Source of the DNA: Gari tellinella
Taxonomy: Eukaryota > Mollusca > Bivalvia > Cardiida > Psammobiidae
NCBI GenBank assembly: GCA_922989275.2
Contig: OV277866.1
Span: 37,403,246-37,467,245, forward strand
Length of the DNA stretch: 64,000 bases
Direction of reading: 5' to 3'
Shown here: positions 11,901-18,694 of the stretch, piece by piece
How the letters are laid out: each line of letters starts with the position of its first letter
How positions within the stretch are numbered: the stretch's first letter is position 1
Made by a program: the position numbers and the translations under genes
Notes under the pieces: model-generated
What the model was told of the DNA's origin: nothing
The model's database searches: none
The model's input: only the letters and a program-made list of their open reading frames with translations

Positions 11901-14900
11901 ATGTGTCAATTTTACATTTAGTCCCCAAAGCTGACTCGGGCGGCATCTACATATGAATATGATGGTACAGACAGGACAGAAGTTGAAAAGTAAGTAGATC
12001 CATGTATATACAGTAATACAGTGCTCCTTCCATACAACGGCCCTCTGAACAACGGCTCCCTCCTAATAACAACGCTTTCATCTGTTCCCTAAACAAGACA
12101 ATTACAGTGGAGAATCTGTTATTCTTTCCCGTTTAAACGCAAACGTACGCAAACGCAAAGCACTAAAACGTAGAAAAGAACAACTTTTTGACAATTCTGA
12201 TATTTCATGTTTATCTTGGTGGCAAACAGTTTGGAGCCTGATCAGACGCCGGGTTACCCGGCGTCTGATCTGGCTCCAAACTGTTTGCACTGCACATAAT
12301 AGTTTTAGCGTAAACGCGTTTATTGGGAAAGAATAACAGATTCTCCACTGTATGTAAAACCTATCACTGCTGCAACATTGTCGCCCCGGTTTTTTCTCAA
12401 ACTAATATATTTGACATTATGACAGAAAACAACGTAAAGACATATGGCAGAGAGTTTGAATCCAGATCAGACGCCGCGTTACGCGGCGTCTGATCTGGAT
12501 GCAAGCTATTTGCAAATGTAAGTCAAGTAGCTCAACACTCTAAGAGTTCTATTTTATTTCCATATAACAACCCCTCCGAACAACGCACATAATATTAGTC
12601 TTCCATTTTGGTGTTGTAGTAGAGAGGAAAAACTGTATACCTACAAAGACAGTAATGCCCATAATCAAATTGAATTGGTGTTCGTTTAAAACAGGTTACA
12701 GCTTAATGCAGAGCATAAGTAATGCAGAAAAGTCCCCAAGAAACAGTTTGCAACCAAATTATAGAACCTCATATATTTACAGGATGTTTACACACGCATC
12801 GCAATTGAGAATATCCTTGGGATATTTGTTTGCTTATTTCTTTGAGGTTGAATTTGGTCATTTCTTGCGTATACGGTTCATGACGCTATGAACATCCGCA
12901 ACATCTATAGTTCATGTATAAATTCTGGGAAGAATCAAATTAAAGCAACGAGGAAGTAAAGTAGAAAGATAAACTTATATTGAAGCTTTCTGCAATATTT
13001 TGATCGAACCTTAACCCTTTACCTGATAGCCTATTTCTAGTACTTAAGATCGGTGACTACTCAAAGCAGGCTGAAGGTAAAGCAGAATGCGCCTAAGGGC
13101 GCATTCTGCTTAACTTTCAGCCTGCTTTAAGCTATCATGCGCTATAATATAGAAACTATTCCCCATGATACATATTCATAACTGATTAAATTGGAACTAT
13201 TTTCTTCAGCGGATGAATAAATCATATCCGCTAAAAGGCGCTTCTATTGGGGAAAGGGTTAAGCAATTTAAGCATAAATTTCCATGTAAATTAGTGTACT
13301 CTAGAATCTGTACATAATACTGAATCATCAACAACACACAAAATTTGTTTACTTAAAATGTCAAATCAAAAAACGCTCCTTAGTTTTTATATTGTTTAGT
13401 CTAAGCATGGTGTACTGGTGATAATTGTACCGTTGAACTTCGATATCCCGAACTCGGTTAGGTCGAACATATCCGTATTTCAAAGTTAAAACGTGGCTAA
13501 GCCACGTTTTAACTTGGAAATACGGGTATGTAAGACTTAACCGAGCATGAAATAATGCAGTTCATGTGTCGACAAATCGGATATTTCGAATTAAGCGAGT
13601 TCGAGATATCAAAGTTCGACGGTACTTGATTGACAGTCACAGTAGAGAAGATATTATTCTTTCCAGTTTAAACGCGAAACGAAACGCATTGCAACAACAT
13701 GTAGAAACAAACATATTTTGTAAAATTTCTTACGATTTGTATTTAATCTGAGAAGCACATAGTTTGAAGCCTGATTAGACGCCGGGATAACAGGTCTGGC
13801 TCTGATTGTATAGGAATACAGTTTTAGCATACATATGATGACTGGGAAAGAATAATATCCGTTCCATTCAAAACAAATTGAATATTAGTAGTTTATACAG
13901 TGGAGAATCTGTTATTCTTTCCCAATAAACGCGTTTACGCTAAAACTATTATTTGCAGTGCAAACAGTTTGGAGCCAGATCAGACGCCGGGTAGCCCGGC
14001 GTCTGATCAGGCTCCAAACTGTGTGCCACCAAGATAAACATGAATTATCAGAATTGTCCAAAAGTTGTACTTTTCTACGTTTTAGTGTTTTGCGTTTGCG
14101 TACGTTTGCGTTTAAACGGGAAAGAATAACAGATTCTCCACTGTAACAGATCACAGTTTTTTTTTGCAGAGCATTAGTAATGGAGAAAACTCCTCAAGAA
14201 ACAGTTTTCAGTACAGAATCTCATATGTTTACAGGATGTTTGCACATACATAAAAAATGTGCATACAAGGATAATTGTTTACATCATTTCTTTGAGGTTG
14301 AACTTAGTCATTTCTTGCACAAACGGTTAATGACCCATCTGAAAGAAACAGTTTTCAGTACAGAGTCTCATATGTTTACAGGATGTTTGTACATACATAA
14401 AAATGTGCATACTACGATAAATTTTTGCTTCATTTTTTTAGGTTGAACTTAGTCATTTCTTGCACAAACGGTAATGGCCCATCCGCAACATCTCAAGTTT
14501 ATGTTTAAAGCCTTTGGAATTTAAAACGATGAGAAAGTAAAGTAGAAAGTAAAACATTTCTGCATTATTTTTATCGAGTATGAAGCAATTCAAGCATACA
14601 GTGGAGAATCTGTTATTCTTTCCCAATAAACGCGTTTAATCTAAAACTAGTATTTCCATTATAAACAGTTTGGAGCCAGATCAGACGCCGGGTTACCCGG
14701 CGTCTGATCAGGCTCTAAACTGTTTGCCACCAAGATAAATATGAATTATCAGAATTGTCCAAAAGCTGTACTTTTCTACGTTTTAGTGTTTTGCGTTTGC
14801 GTACGTTTGCGTTTAAACGGGAAAGAATAACGTTTTCTCCACTGTATATAACCATGTAAATTAGTGTACTCAAGAATCTGTATCTTACAGTGAATCATCA

Positions 14901-17900
14901 ACAACAAACACAAAAAAAACCATATCTTAAAATGTCAAATCAAACACACTCCTTATAAGTTTTGATATTGTTTCGTCTTACATGTTGGATAGTTTTTTGG
15001 TGATAATTGTACAGTGTTCCCTCCCTATAACGGCCCTCCCAACAACGACTCCCTCCTTACAACGACCCTTGCCACAGTTCCCAGGCTATTACTGCTGCAA
15101 TATCGTCTGCATAAGGTTGTCGTCTGCTGTTTTTTTCTCAAAGTTACAAGTTACATAAAAGTGGACATTTGGATAGAATTGAATTGAAAACAAACTGTTT
15201 GACAATACTGATTCGTCTATATCAGTATCTCGAAACAAAAAAAAATACAAAAACTAGTAAAGCATGCTGCGGATAACTTTAGTTCAGGGTCGATAACGTA
15301 CGGTGGTGCACAGTTAAAACTCGTTACACTAGTATTCCCCTCCCCCTTTAACCCTTAGCCCGCCAAATAAATTGTCGTCTGCTATATTTCTCGTCTGCTT
15401 CAAGTTTCAAAGTGCTTCAAAGTTGCTCAAAATTCCTGAAAATGTTGTCCGAGTGTCAAACAGCTTGGATCCGGATGAGACGCCGAGTTACTCGGCGTCT
15501 CATCCGGATCCAAGCTGTTTGCATATGGAGCTATAGTCGTGAGTGGCAGGCTAAGGGTTAATAGAAACAAAACGCAAAAGAAATGGAGAATAGATCAGCT
15601 TCTTAAAAATAATGATTATTGAACTACATCCGAGTGTGAAAAATATTAGAATTTGCAAGGCGGTTATGGGCTTACATGTAACAATATTGTCTCAGATTTT
15701 AAGCTGATGGTTACCGTTATACGGTACTTTGGTGTTCATGTTGGTTAAACTTTGAAAACTTCGAAGTCTATAAATATGTTTTTCCTATTATCAGAATCCT
15801 AATGGAAAGGCCAGAAGGAACATTCTTGGTGCGGAAATCACGACAAGACAATAGACAGGTAACCCAGGATTAACTATATTAACTCGGAATAATTGCACAA
15901 GCTCCCCTGCCAATTAACTGTCAAACTTAAAATAATCACCAAACCTTTGAACAAGCACGAGTACCACATGTACAGTCAGAAATAAAAGTTGTTCTGGGGC
16001 CCATCTTACGAAACGTCGTACGACAAAAACGGTCGTAAGTCAGCTTCTAAAATGCTCAATTATTATTTATTTTTCGATCTAATCCTGTCTTGTGACATTA
16101 CGTTGGAATCGTCTTGAAAAGAATAAATTAGATGGAGAAATCAGAAGCTACAGTGGAGAATCTGTTATTCTTTTCCGTTTAAACGCAAACGTACGCAAAC
16201 GCAAAGTACTAAAACGTAGAAAAGAACAATTTTGGGACAATTCTGATAACTCATGTTTATATTGGTAGCAAACAGTTTGGAGCCAGATCAGACGCCGGGT
16301 TACCCAGCGTCTGATCTGGCTCCAAACTGTTTGTAAAAGAAAAAAATAGTTTTAGCGTAAACGCGTTTATCGGGAAAGAATAACAGATTCTCCACTGTAG
16401 CTGTATTTTAAAGTTTTGAATTACGACTGTTTTTGTCGTACGACGTTTCGTAAGACGAGTCCCTGTTCTGTTCCTAAAAAATGTGACTGCTTACTACAGA
16501 ACAAGCGAGATGAATCGAGTTACAGTGGAGAATCTGTTATTCTTTCCCGTTTAAACGCAAACGTACGCAAACGCAAAACACTAAAACGTAGAAAAGAACA
16601 ACTTTTGGACAATTCTGATAATTCTTGTTTATCTTGGTGGCAAACAGTTTGGAGCCTGATCAGACGCCGCGTCCAAACTTTTTGATACTCATTTGAATAT
16701 TACCTTAATCAAAATACCCAAAACTTGTTTTTGATAAATAAAAGCAGACGACATTTGATGACCTCATGAGAGTGAAGGGGACATTGTTTAACGTGGTTGT
16801 ATATTTTACAGGTACTGTCTGTAAACGTAGAAGGTATACTGAAAGAATTCAAAATCTATGACCAGGTAATTACATGTATTCTTATATTATCTTTTTCAAT
16901 CTTTCTGTCACAAGGTGGCGTTTTCCGTTAGTGTCTACACTTTGTTGAATCTTTTAATCGTCAAATCTTACTGTCTGACTTAACCAATTTCGGTGCAAAG
17001 TTAATCGTATTAATGTGATGTTTTTACCCCTTGTGGCCTGCTTCGATATTGTCGTCTCCAAGATCGTTTGAAAGTTAGATATATAGAGGATAATCAATTT
17101 CTTTGGATTGATATGAAAATTATATCACGAGAATGGGTTGTTATCGGGTTAAAAAACGAGTCCGCAGTTTTTTAACCAGATAACAACCCACTCGAGTGAT
17201 ATATTTTTCATATCTATTCAAAGGAATTGATTATTCTATTTATTATATATATTTTAATGACGTTTTTACAGAAAAAACACAAAAATTGATTACCGCGACG
17301 TCACTAAACTAATTATGACGTGACGTCACAAAAAGTGATATCATCACTACATGTAGTGATGATATCAACAGTGACGATATTAAATTTATCTAACTGAGAA
17401 ATCTCTATAAATCATCGATAGGTATATAATGAAAGATAATATAACTGATATGAGTATCAAACAGTTGGGATCCTTGGACCCGTTTCATAAAACAAATGTT
17501 GGCGTAAGTCAAATCTTTAAAATACAATTAATTTCTCAAACCTCAACCTAAGCCTCTCTTGTGACATCTCTTTGGAATCGTCTTGAAAAGACGATTCCAA
17601 AGAGATGTAACAAGACAGGATTAGATGGAGAAATAGATAGTAATTGAGACTTTTATAATCTGACATACGACAACATTTGTCGTACGAAGTTTTATTAAAC
17701 GGGCCCCAGGTCAGAAGCAGCGTTACATGTACATGTACGCGGGGTCTGACCTAGATCCAAGCTGTTTAACAAGTCGTTGAAGAGAGGGCAACCTGTAGGC
17801 CTATTATGTAATATGTTTACGTATTTTATTTCTTTCAGGGGGGCGGGAAGGTCACACTGGATAACCAGAATTATTTCAAAGATTTGGATACACTAATTGA

Positions 17901-17985
17901 AGAATACACGACCCAAAATCTGCCAAAGAAGTCAACAAAACTGTACCGTGCTTACTCCGTGACTGATTCCAGATATGTCAACTAA
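2844..17985 (+). CDS. SH3BP2: SH3BP2 (3BP2)-like PH-SH2 adaptor, 3' portion, nine exons
   Basis: SH3BP2-family proteins are cytoplasmic adaptors that couple tyrosine-kinase signalling to SH3 partners, with an N-terminal PH domain, Tyr- and Pro-rich linkers and a C-terminal SH2 domain. The window shows that order in nine exons totalling 825 in-frame bases (274 residues plus stop): PH end (FFSCTNDDIRK, then EWMIELRENMERAHK with the Trp of the last PH helix), acidic Tyr-rich linker (DDYVYLEKE, EEDYSTIDD), Pro-rich linker (PTFKPAPPA, TPPPSPKAKPS), and SH2 with FLVRKS, whose Arg is the phosphotyrosine contact. All exon phases agree (junctions 0, 2, 1, 1, 0, 2, 0, 0). The SH2 start has Tyr at the usual Trp position, as I recall for vertebrate 3BP2, which also lacks that Trp. 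The N-terminal PH exons are upstream. Linkers are shorter than in vertebrates. Alternative: another PH-SH2 adaptor. Confidence 0.78.
3040..3276 (+). mobile_element. Family C MITE, diverged, with core 2
   Basis: It begins TTAATCTTTTACC, has a central hairpin AAAGCAGGTTCAAAGTAAAG with its complement around GCGCATTCTGC, and ends GCGCTTCTATGGGAAAA. The terminal TTAA on the right is eroded. A fragment of a core-3 element (TTTACAAACAGTGCACC) abuts its left side. Confidence 0.65.
3410..4530 (-). pseudogene. Decayed non-LTR retrotransposon (LINE) reverse transcriptase
   Basis: Read on the minus strand, the segment gives successive reverse-transcriptase blocks in the usual order but in different frames: KQGCVLAQTFFGI (about 4455-4415), GQMLLADDAA with the catalytic ADD at 4263-4271, LIFFGSTIANESIPGR (about 4090-4040), VRIGKSALALARL (about 4030-3990), VKVYQVSVLSILLYGIEV followed by a stop (about 3950-3895), LGYVYRMDGGRIPKE (about 3720-3680) and NLRYKDVCKRDLKV (about 3610-3560). 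Frameshifts and stops make it non-functional. The endonuclease end is missing. It is antisense within an intron of the SH3BP2-like gene. The block pattern fits RTE/jockey-like lineages, but I cannot assign the clade. Confidence 0.75.
5388..5444. repeat. Short foldback, about 22-bp arms
   Basis: The left arm TTTGAAGATATTTTTGGAAC and its complement are separated by a short CG-containing loop (ACGAGGCTTTGCCGAGT region). It lies 263 bp before the next SH3BP2-like exon. It could be the centre of an old MITE, but outer ends are not obvious. Confidence 0.6.
5707..5765 (+). CDS. SH3BP2: SH3BP2-like exon b: last PH helix
   Basis: Acceptor GTATTTCAG, donor GTATGT. It encodes EWMIELRENMERAHKVSSA and leaves two bases of a Gln codon. 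The Trp and the amphipathic spacing are those of the C-terminal helix of PH domains. The phase joins exactly to the neighbouring exons. Confidence 0.8.
5909..6154 (+). mobile_element. Family A MITE, full length
   Basis: It lies 144 bp downstream of an SH3BP2-like exon. Both TIRs and the TA flanks are present. The right TIR carries CGGATTGTCC instead of CAGATTCTCC. Confidence 0.9.
6215..6433 (+). mobile_element. Family C MITE with half-lost core 2
   Basis: The left end TTAACCCTTTACACC is intact. The core has lost most of its left arm (AAAGCAGGTTGATGGCGCATTC), so the hairpin is asymmetric. The right subterminal sequence CTTCAGCGGAGGAATTAAAT and GCGCTTCTATTGG is recognisable. Confidence 0.7.
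6565..7084. mobile_element. Family A' MITE interrupted by a family A copy
   Basis: Left fragment CCAGCAAACATTTTAGAGCC (6582-6618) and right fragment GGTAGCAAACAGTTTGGAGT...GTCTTCTCCACAGTA (6953-7084) are parts of one or two diverged A' elements. A younger A copy (6621-6865) sits within the core-1 sequence CAGACGCCATGTA. Confidence 0.55.
6621..6865 (+). mobile_element. Family A MITE nested in an older core
   Basis: Near full length. It carries a small arm variant (TTTAAACAAATCGAAACGC) and different subtype bases at the two ends (GAAGCCG left, AACGTTTTCTCC right). TA duplicates are at 6619-6620 and 6866-6867. The host sequence to its left ends in the core-1 stem CAGACGCC. Confidence 0.88.
7150..7268 (+). 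CDS. SH3BP2: SH3BP2-like exon c: acidic Tyr-containing linker
   Basis: Acceptor CTGATCTTTCAG. It encodes SAVADIDDYVYLEKEIIN and then an acidic Glu-rich stretch ending ENDKT. DDYVYLEKE resembles a tyrosine-phosphorylation site in the post-PH region of 3BP2 proteins. The donor is GTTTAA, which is weak, and its TTAA is the start of a family B-like element, so the insertion shaped the splice site. Confidence 0.72.
7271..7405 (+). mobile_element. Short family B-like element abutting a splice donor
   Basis: The left end TTAACCATGTCACTGCCG lies immediately after the GT of the exon donor. A core-1 palindrome follows at 7317-7378 (TTTGGATCCAGATCAGACGC and complement). The right end GGTCAGTGATA is eroded. 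It is about 135 bp, smaller than other B copies. Confidence 0.6.
7406..8340. other. Intron sequence without recognisable features
   Basis: AT-rich intron between two SH3BP2-like exons. I see only isolated fragments such as GATGGCAAACAGTTTTGCGG (about 8033), a trace of core 1. There is no convincing exon, RNA gene or complete mobile element. Confidence 0.6.
8357..8407 (+). CDS. SH3BP2: SH3BP2-like exon d: small linker exon
   Basis: It encodes EEDYSTIDDVDVKIGGT in the phase required by both neighbours. The acceptor may be TTGCAAAGCAG (start 8357) or three bases earlier, which would add one codon. Donor GTATGA. EEDYSTIDD is acidic with a central Tyr, consistent with a kinase target in the linker. 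Confidence 0.7.
8487..8695 (+). mobile_element. Family B MITE with core 1
   Basis: The left end is a diverged TTCACTGCCGTGACG. The right end is CTCGGGGTAAGGCAGTGAAC then GGGTTAA. The core at 8590-8654 is a nearly perfect 65-bp palindrome centred on CGCGTAACGCG. The TTAA target is kept on the right only. Confidence 0.8.
8768..8915 (+). mobile_element. Family A' MITE fragment
   Basis: A diverged core 1 (GGCAAATAGTTTAGATCCTG) followed by the A right arm (TTACTGGGAAAGAATAACGT) and the terminal TTCTTTACTA. The left half is not recognisable. Confidence 0.6.
9314..9578 (+). mobile_element. Family B MITE with two tandem cores
   Basis: The left end TTAACGCTTTCACTGCC and right end CTCGGTGGGGTTAA enclose two separate core-1 palindromes: 9387-9453 (ATTCGGACCCTGATCAGACG, centre GCGTGGCGC) and 9490-9551 (GGTTGGATCCTGATCATACG, centre GCGTTAACGAG). 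The usual B arrangement has one core. Confidence 0.6.
9600..10017. other. Intron sequence, nothing recognised
   Basis: AT-rich. An 80-codon open frame here has no splice context or recognisable motif, and I treat it as chance. Confidence 0.5.
10030..10506. mobile_element. Family L long-TIR, Mutator-like MITE carrying core 2
   Basis: TIRs start GGTCCGTCTAAAGACC. The termini consist of reiterated GAGGTTTGG motifs for about 60 bp. The direct repeat CCTGTTTTGGA flanks both sides (10018-10028 and 10507-10517), an 11-bp target duplication of the length seen with Mutator-like elements. Inside (about 10130-10195) lies the perfect core-2 hairpin GCAGAATGCGCCTTAAGGCG otherwise found in TTAA-type family C. 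Confidence 0.8.
10962..11113 (+). CDS. SH3BP2: SH3BP2-like exon e: basic, proline-rich linker
   Basis: Acceptor TTTTCTTATAG, donor GTAAAT. The first two bases complete ATG (Met). It encodes DNKRAKRPTFKPAPPAA, SYTPVDINKKTAKPKLQ and TPPPSPKAKPSSKKSP. The PxxP-rich, Lys-rich composition is what is expected for the SH3-binding linker between PH and SH2 of 3BP2 proteins. Confidence 0.8.
11362..11607 (+). mobile_element. Family A MITE, full length
   Basis: Both TIRs are of the AATCTG subtype, with TA flanks. The core-1 right arm has ATTGTTTGTATATGG, a small divergence. Confidence 0.9.
11622..11840 (-). mobile_element. Family A' MITE with deleted core
   Basis: It starts CAGTAGAGTGGACGTTATTC and ends GTCTTCTCCACTG with TA on both sides. 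The core is reduced to AGCAAACAGAGCCAGACCAG, so the palindrome is gone. It lies 81 bp upstream of an SH3BP2-like exon. Confidence 0.7.
11922..11989 (+). CDS. SH3BP2: SH3BP2-like exon f: start of SH2 domain
   Basis: Acceptor TTTTACATTTAG, donor GTAAGT. It encodes SPKLTRAASTYEYDGTDRTE then VEK, with two bases left over. TYEYDGTDRTEVEK aligns with the first SH2 strand and helix (normally W-F/Y-H-G...R-EAE). Tyr occupies the place of the conserved Trp. Confidence 0.75.
12019..12635 (+). mobile_element. Family D MITE interrupted by family A
   Basis: The left end is TA|CAGTGCTCCTTCCATACAAC and the right end is GTAGAGAGGAAAAACTG|TA. Core 1 lies at about 12451-12511 (GAATCCAGATCAGACGCCGC and complement). 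A family A copy splits the left half. Without it the element is about 370 bp. Confidence 0.85.
12105..12350 (+). mobile_element. Family A MITE nested in family D
   Basis: A complete element with AATCTG-type TIRs and TA flanks. Its position inside the left half of the D element shows that A transposed after D. Confidence 0.92.
12690..13427 (+). repeat. Large intronic tandem duplication, copy 1
   Basis: Shared with 14146-15010: GCAGAGCAT-AGTAATG, TTTACAGGATGTTT, TTTCTTTGAGGTTGAA, ATCCGCAACATCT, GTAAATTAGTGTACTC and AATCATCAACAACA blocks in the same order. Copy 1 contains a family C element that copy 2 lacks, and lacks copy 2's family A element. Confidence 0.75.
13011..13262 (+). mobile_element. 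Family C MITE, full length, with core 2
   Basis: It is flanked by TTAA on both sides, with ends TTAACCCTTTACCTGATAGC and GGGGAAAGGGTTAA. The central hairpin reads AAAGCAGGCTGAAGGTAAAG to GCGCCTAAGGGCGC and back. TTAA targets and CCCT ends resemble piggyBac-type elements. The paralogous site in the second intron copy (around 14577) is empty. Confidence 0.92.
13430..13622. mobile_element. Family I MITE
   Basis: TIRs read CCGTTGAACTTCGATATCCC and GATATCAAAGTTCGACGG, with TA on both sides (13428-13429 and 13623-13624). The centre is a hairpin AAAACGTGGCTAAGCCACGT. This is the only copy seen, and it has no core 1 or core 2. Confidence 0.8.
13640..13865 (+). mobile_element. Family A' MITE, diverged
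   Basis: It starts CAGTAGAGAAGATATTATTC and has the A arm TTTAAACGCG. The core is reduced to GTTTGAAGCCTGATTAGACG and a broken right arm. The right end TATCCGTTCCATT is decayed. Confidence 0.65.
13898..14143 (-). mobile_element. Family A MITE, full length, inverted
   Basis: It starts with the CCCAATAAACGCG arm and ends with the GCGTACGTTTGCGTTTAAAC arm. Both TIRs are AATCTG type with TA flanks. The core reads GACGCCGGGTAGCCCGGCGT. Confidence 0.92.
14146..15010 (+). repeat. Large intronic tandem duplication, copy 2, with an internal 147-bp repeat
   Basis: The paralogue of 12690-13427. The block GAAACAGTTTTCAGTACAGA occurs at 14198 and again at 14345, with TTGAACTTAGTCATTTCTTG after each, giving a local tandem repeat of about 147 bp absent from copy 1. 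Confidence 0.75.
14599..14844 (-). mobile_element. Family A MITE with mismatched end subtypes
   Basis: The left TIR has GAGAATCTGTT but the right TIR is the complement of GAGAAAACGTT. TA flanks are intact (14597-14598 and 14845-14846). The paralogous site in the first intron copy (AAGCATAAATTTCC near 13271) is unoccupied, showing a single TA before insertion. Confidence 0.92.
15012..15215 (+). mobile_element. Family D MITE, left portion
   Basis: Well preserved left end TA|CAGTGTTCCCTCCCTATAAC and the GCAATATCGTCTGC segment. It breaks off at AAACAAACTGTTTGACAATA, in what should be the core. No right end was found. Confidence 0.75.
15348..15561 (+). mobile_element. Family B-like MITE with a perfect 65-bp core 1
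   Basis: TTAA on both sides. The ends are CCCTTAGCCCGCCA and TGGCAGGCTAAGGG, a TIR variant distinct from CCCTTTCACT. The core (15457-15521) is a fully symmetrical palindrome, CAAACAGCTTGGATCCGGAT to the centre GAGTTACTC and back. Confidence 0.85.
15795..15858 (+). CDS. SH3BP2: SH3BP2-like exon g: SH2 phosphotyrosine-binding core
   Basis: Acceptor TTCCTATTATCAG, donor GTAACC. The first base completes a Lys codon. It encodes ILMERPEGTFLVRKSRQDNR plus Q. GTFLVRKS is the SH2 beta-B signature, and its Arg is the residue that binds phosphotyrosine. Confidence 0.9.
15996..16463 (+). mobile_element. Family G MITE interrupted by family A
   Basis: The left end GGGGCCCATCTTACGAAACG and right end ACGTTTCGTAAGACGAGTCCC are inverted. 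GTCGTACGACAAAAACGGTC and its complement are subterminal. The internal TGGAATCGTCTTGAAAAG block is shared with the second G copy (17476-17707). A complete A element occupies the middle. Confidence 0.8.
16151..16397 (+). mobile_element. Family A MITE nested in family G
   Basis: TA flanks, both TIRs, and a core 1 with minor changes (GGAGCCAGATCAGACGCCGG left, GGGTTACCCAGCG centre). Length 247 bp. Confidence 0.92.
16523..16800 (+). mobile_element. Hybrid element: family A left half joined to family B right half
   Basis: 16523 to about 16668 is a normal A left half, from TIR to GGAGCCTGATCAGACGCC. The next bases are CGCG, which is the B/D-type core centre. The rest follows family B right halves: TTTTTGATACTCATTTGAAT, AAAGCAGACGACATTTGATG, ending GAGTGAAGGGG. 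The changeover lies inside the shared core 1. Confidence 0.7.
16812..16865 (+). CDS. SH3BP2: SH3BP2-like exon h: SH2 middle strand
   Basis: Acceptor ATATTTTACAG, donor GTAATT, both ends on codon boundaries. It encodes VLSVNVEGILKEFKIYDQ, the central SH2 strands (residues before and after a tight turn). Confidence 0.82.
17089..17237. repeat. Foldback of about 150 bp
   Basis: Outer GATAATCAATTTCTTTGGAT pairs with AAAGGAATTGATTATTC, and inner GGGTTGTTATCGGGTTAAAA pairs with its complement around a short loop GAGTCCGCA. Several small mismatches indicate age. No target duplication is evident. Confidence 0.6.
17459..17762 (+). mobile_element. Core 1 split by a family G MITE
   Basis: Core-1 arms TCAAACAGTTGGGATCC (left) and TCTGACCTAGATCCAAGCTG (right) flank an inserted G element (17476-17707) with ends GGACCCGTTTCATAAAAC and GTTTTATTAAACGGGCCCC. 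Inside G, TTGGAATCGTCTTGAAAAGA and complement form its own hairpin. The outer element's ends are not clear. Confidence 0.65.
17839..17985 (+). CDS. SH3BP2: SH3BP2-like terminal coding exon i: SH2 C-terminal half and stop
   Basis: The acceptor TTTCTTTCAG comes after a pyrimidine tract. It encodes GGGKVTLDNQNYFKDL, DTLIEEYTTQNLPKKSTKLY and RAYSVTDSRYVN then TAA. LDTLIEEYTTQNLP matches the SH2 alpha-B helix and following strand (compare the EHY...LP pattern of 3BP2). The protein ends a few residues after the SH2 domain, as in the family. Confidence 0.88.
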   Translation, partial: GGGKVTLDNQNYFKDLDTLIEEYTTQNLPKKSTKLYRAYSVTDSRYVN

Positions 17986-18020
17986 CAAACAGAATTTACC
18001 GTGAGCAAGACAATAGGTCT

Positions 18021-18272
18021 TTAACCCTTTCCCCAATAGAAGCGCCTTTTAGCGTGTTTTATTTATTCATCCGCTGAAGAAAATAGTTCCAATTTAATCA
18101 GTTATAAAGATATATGATAGGGAATATTTTCTATATTCTAGCACATGATAGCTTAAAGCAGGCTGAAAGTAAAGCAGAATGCGCCCTAAGGCGCATTCTG
18201 CTTTACTTTCAACCTGCTTTAAGTAGTCACCTATCTTAAGTACTAGAAATAGGCTATCAGGTAAAGGGTTAA
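18021..18272 (-). mobile_element. Family C MITE in the 3' UTR region
   Basis: TTAA flanks, with the order inverted relative to 13011-13262 (starts CCCTTTCCCCAATAGAAGCG, ends GGTAAAGGGTTAA). The core-2 hairpin is intact. It starts 36 bp after the SH3BP2-like stop codon and so should be part of the transcript's 3' UTR. Confidence 0.9.
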
Positions 18273-18327
18273 CTCACACCTATACTATTCGGAACTCTCT
18301 ATAAACTACACTAATGTATGGAACGAG

Positions 18328-18333
18328 AATAAA
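18328..18333 (+). terminator. Candidate poly(A) signal AATAAA of the SH3BP2-like gene
   Basis: The first canonical AATAAA after the stop codon, 343 bp downstream and just beyond the family C insertion. Transcript data would be needed to show that it is used. Confidence 0.45.
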
Positions 18334-18436
18334 TATATCATTTTCTATAATTGTATTTATACATGTAACACTTGTCAAAATGAGGTGTTTTTTTCATTTG
18401 GACAGGCAGTTAGTGTAATGAATGTCAAGCATGTTT

Positions 18437-18694
18437 CCGTTACCCATACTCCATAAATAGGCCCTTTTACGCCTTTAATGTATTACTCATCTGAAAATAA
18501 TAGTATAAGTTGATACAGCAAAATCTTAGCAGATGGTACATATAGCTTAAAGCAAAATCTTAGCAGATGATAGATTAAAGCAGGCTGAAAGTGAAGCAGA
18601 ACGCACATTAAGGCGCATTCTGCTTTACTTTCAACCTGCTTTAAGTGATCACCTGTCTTCAGAACTAGCTACAGGCTATGGGGCAATGGGTTAA
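18437..18694 (-). mobile_element. Family C MITE, diverged, with a local duplication
   Basis: The left end is a degraded TTACCCATACTCCATAAATAG and the right end is GGCAATGGGTTAA. GCAAAATCTTAGCAGATG occurs twice just before the core (18518 and 18552). Core 2 has GAAGCAGAACGCACATTAAG in its left arm. Confidence 0.7.
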
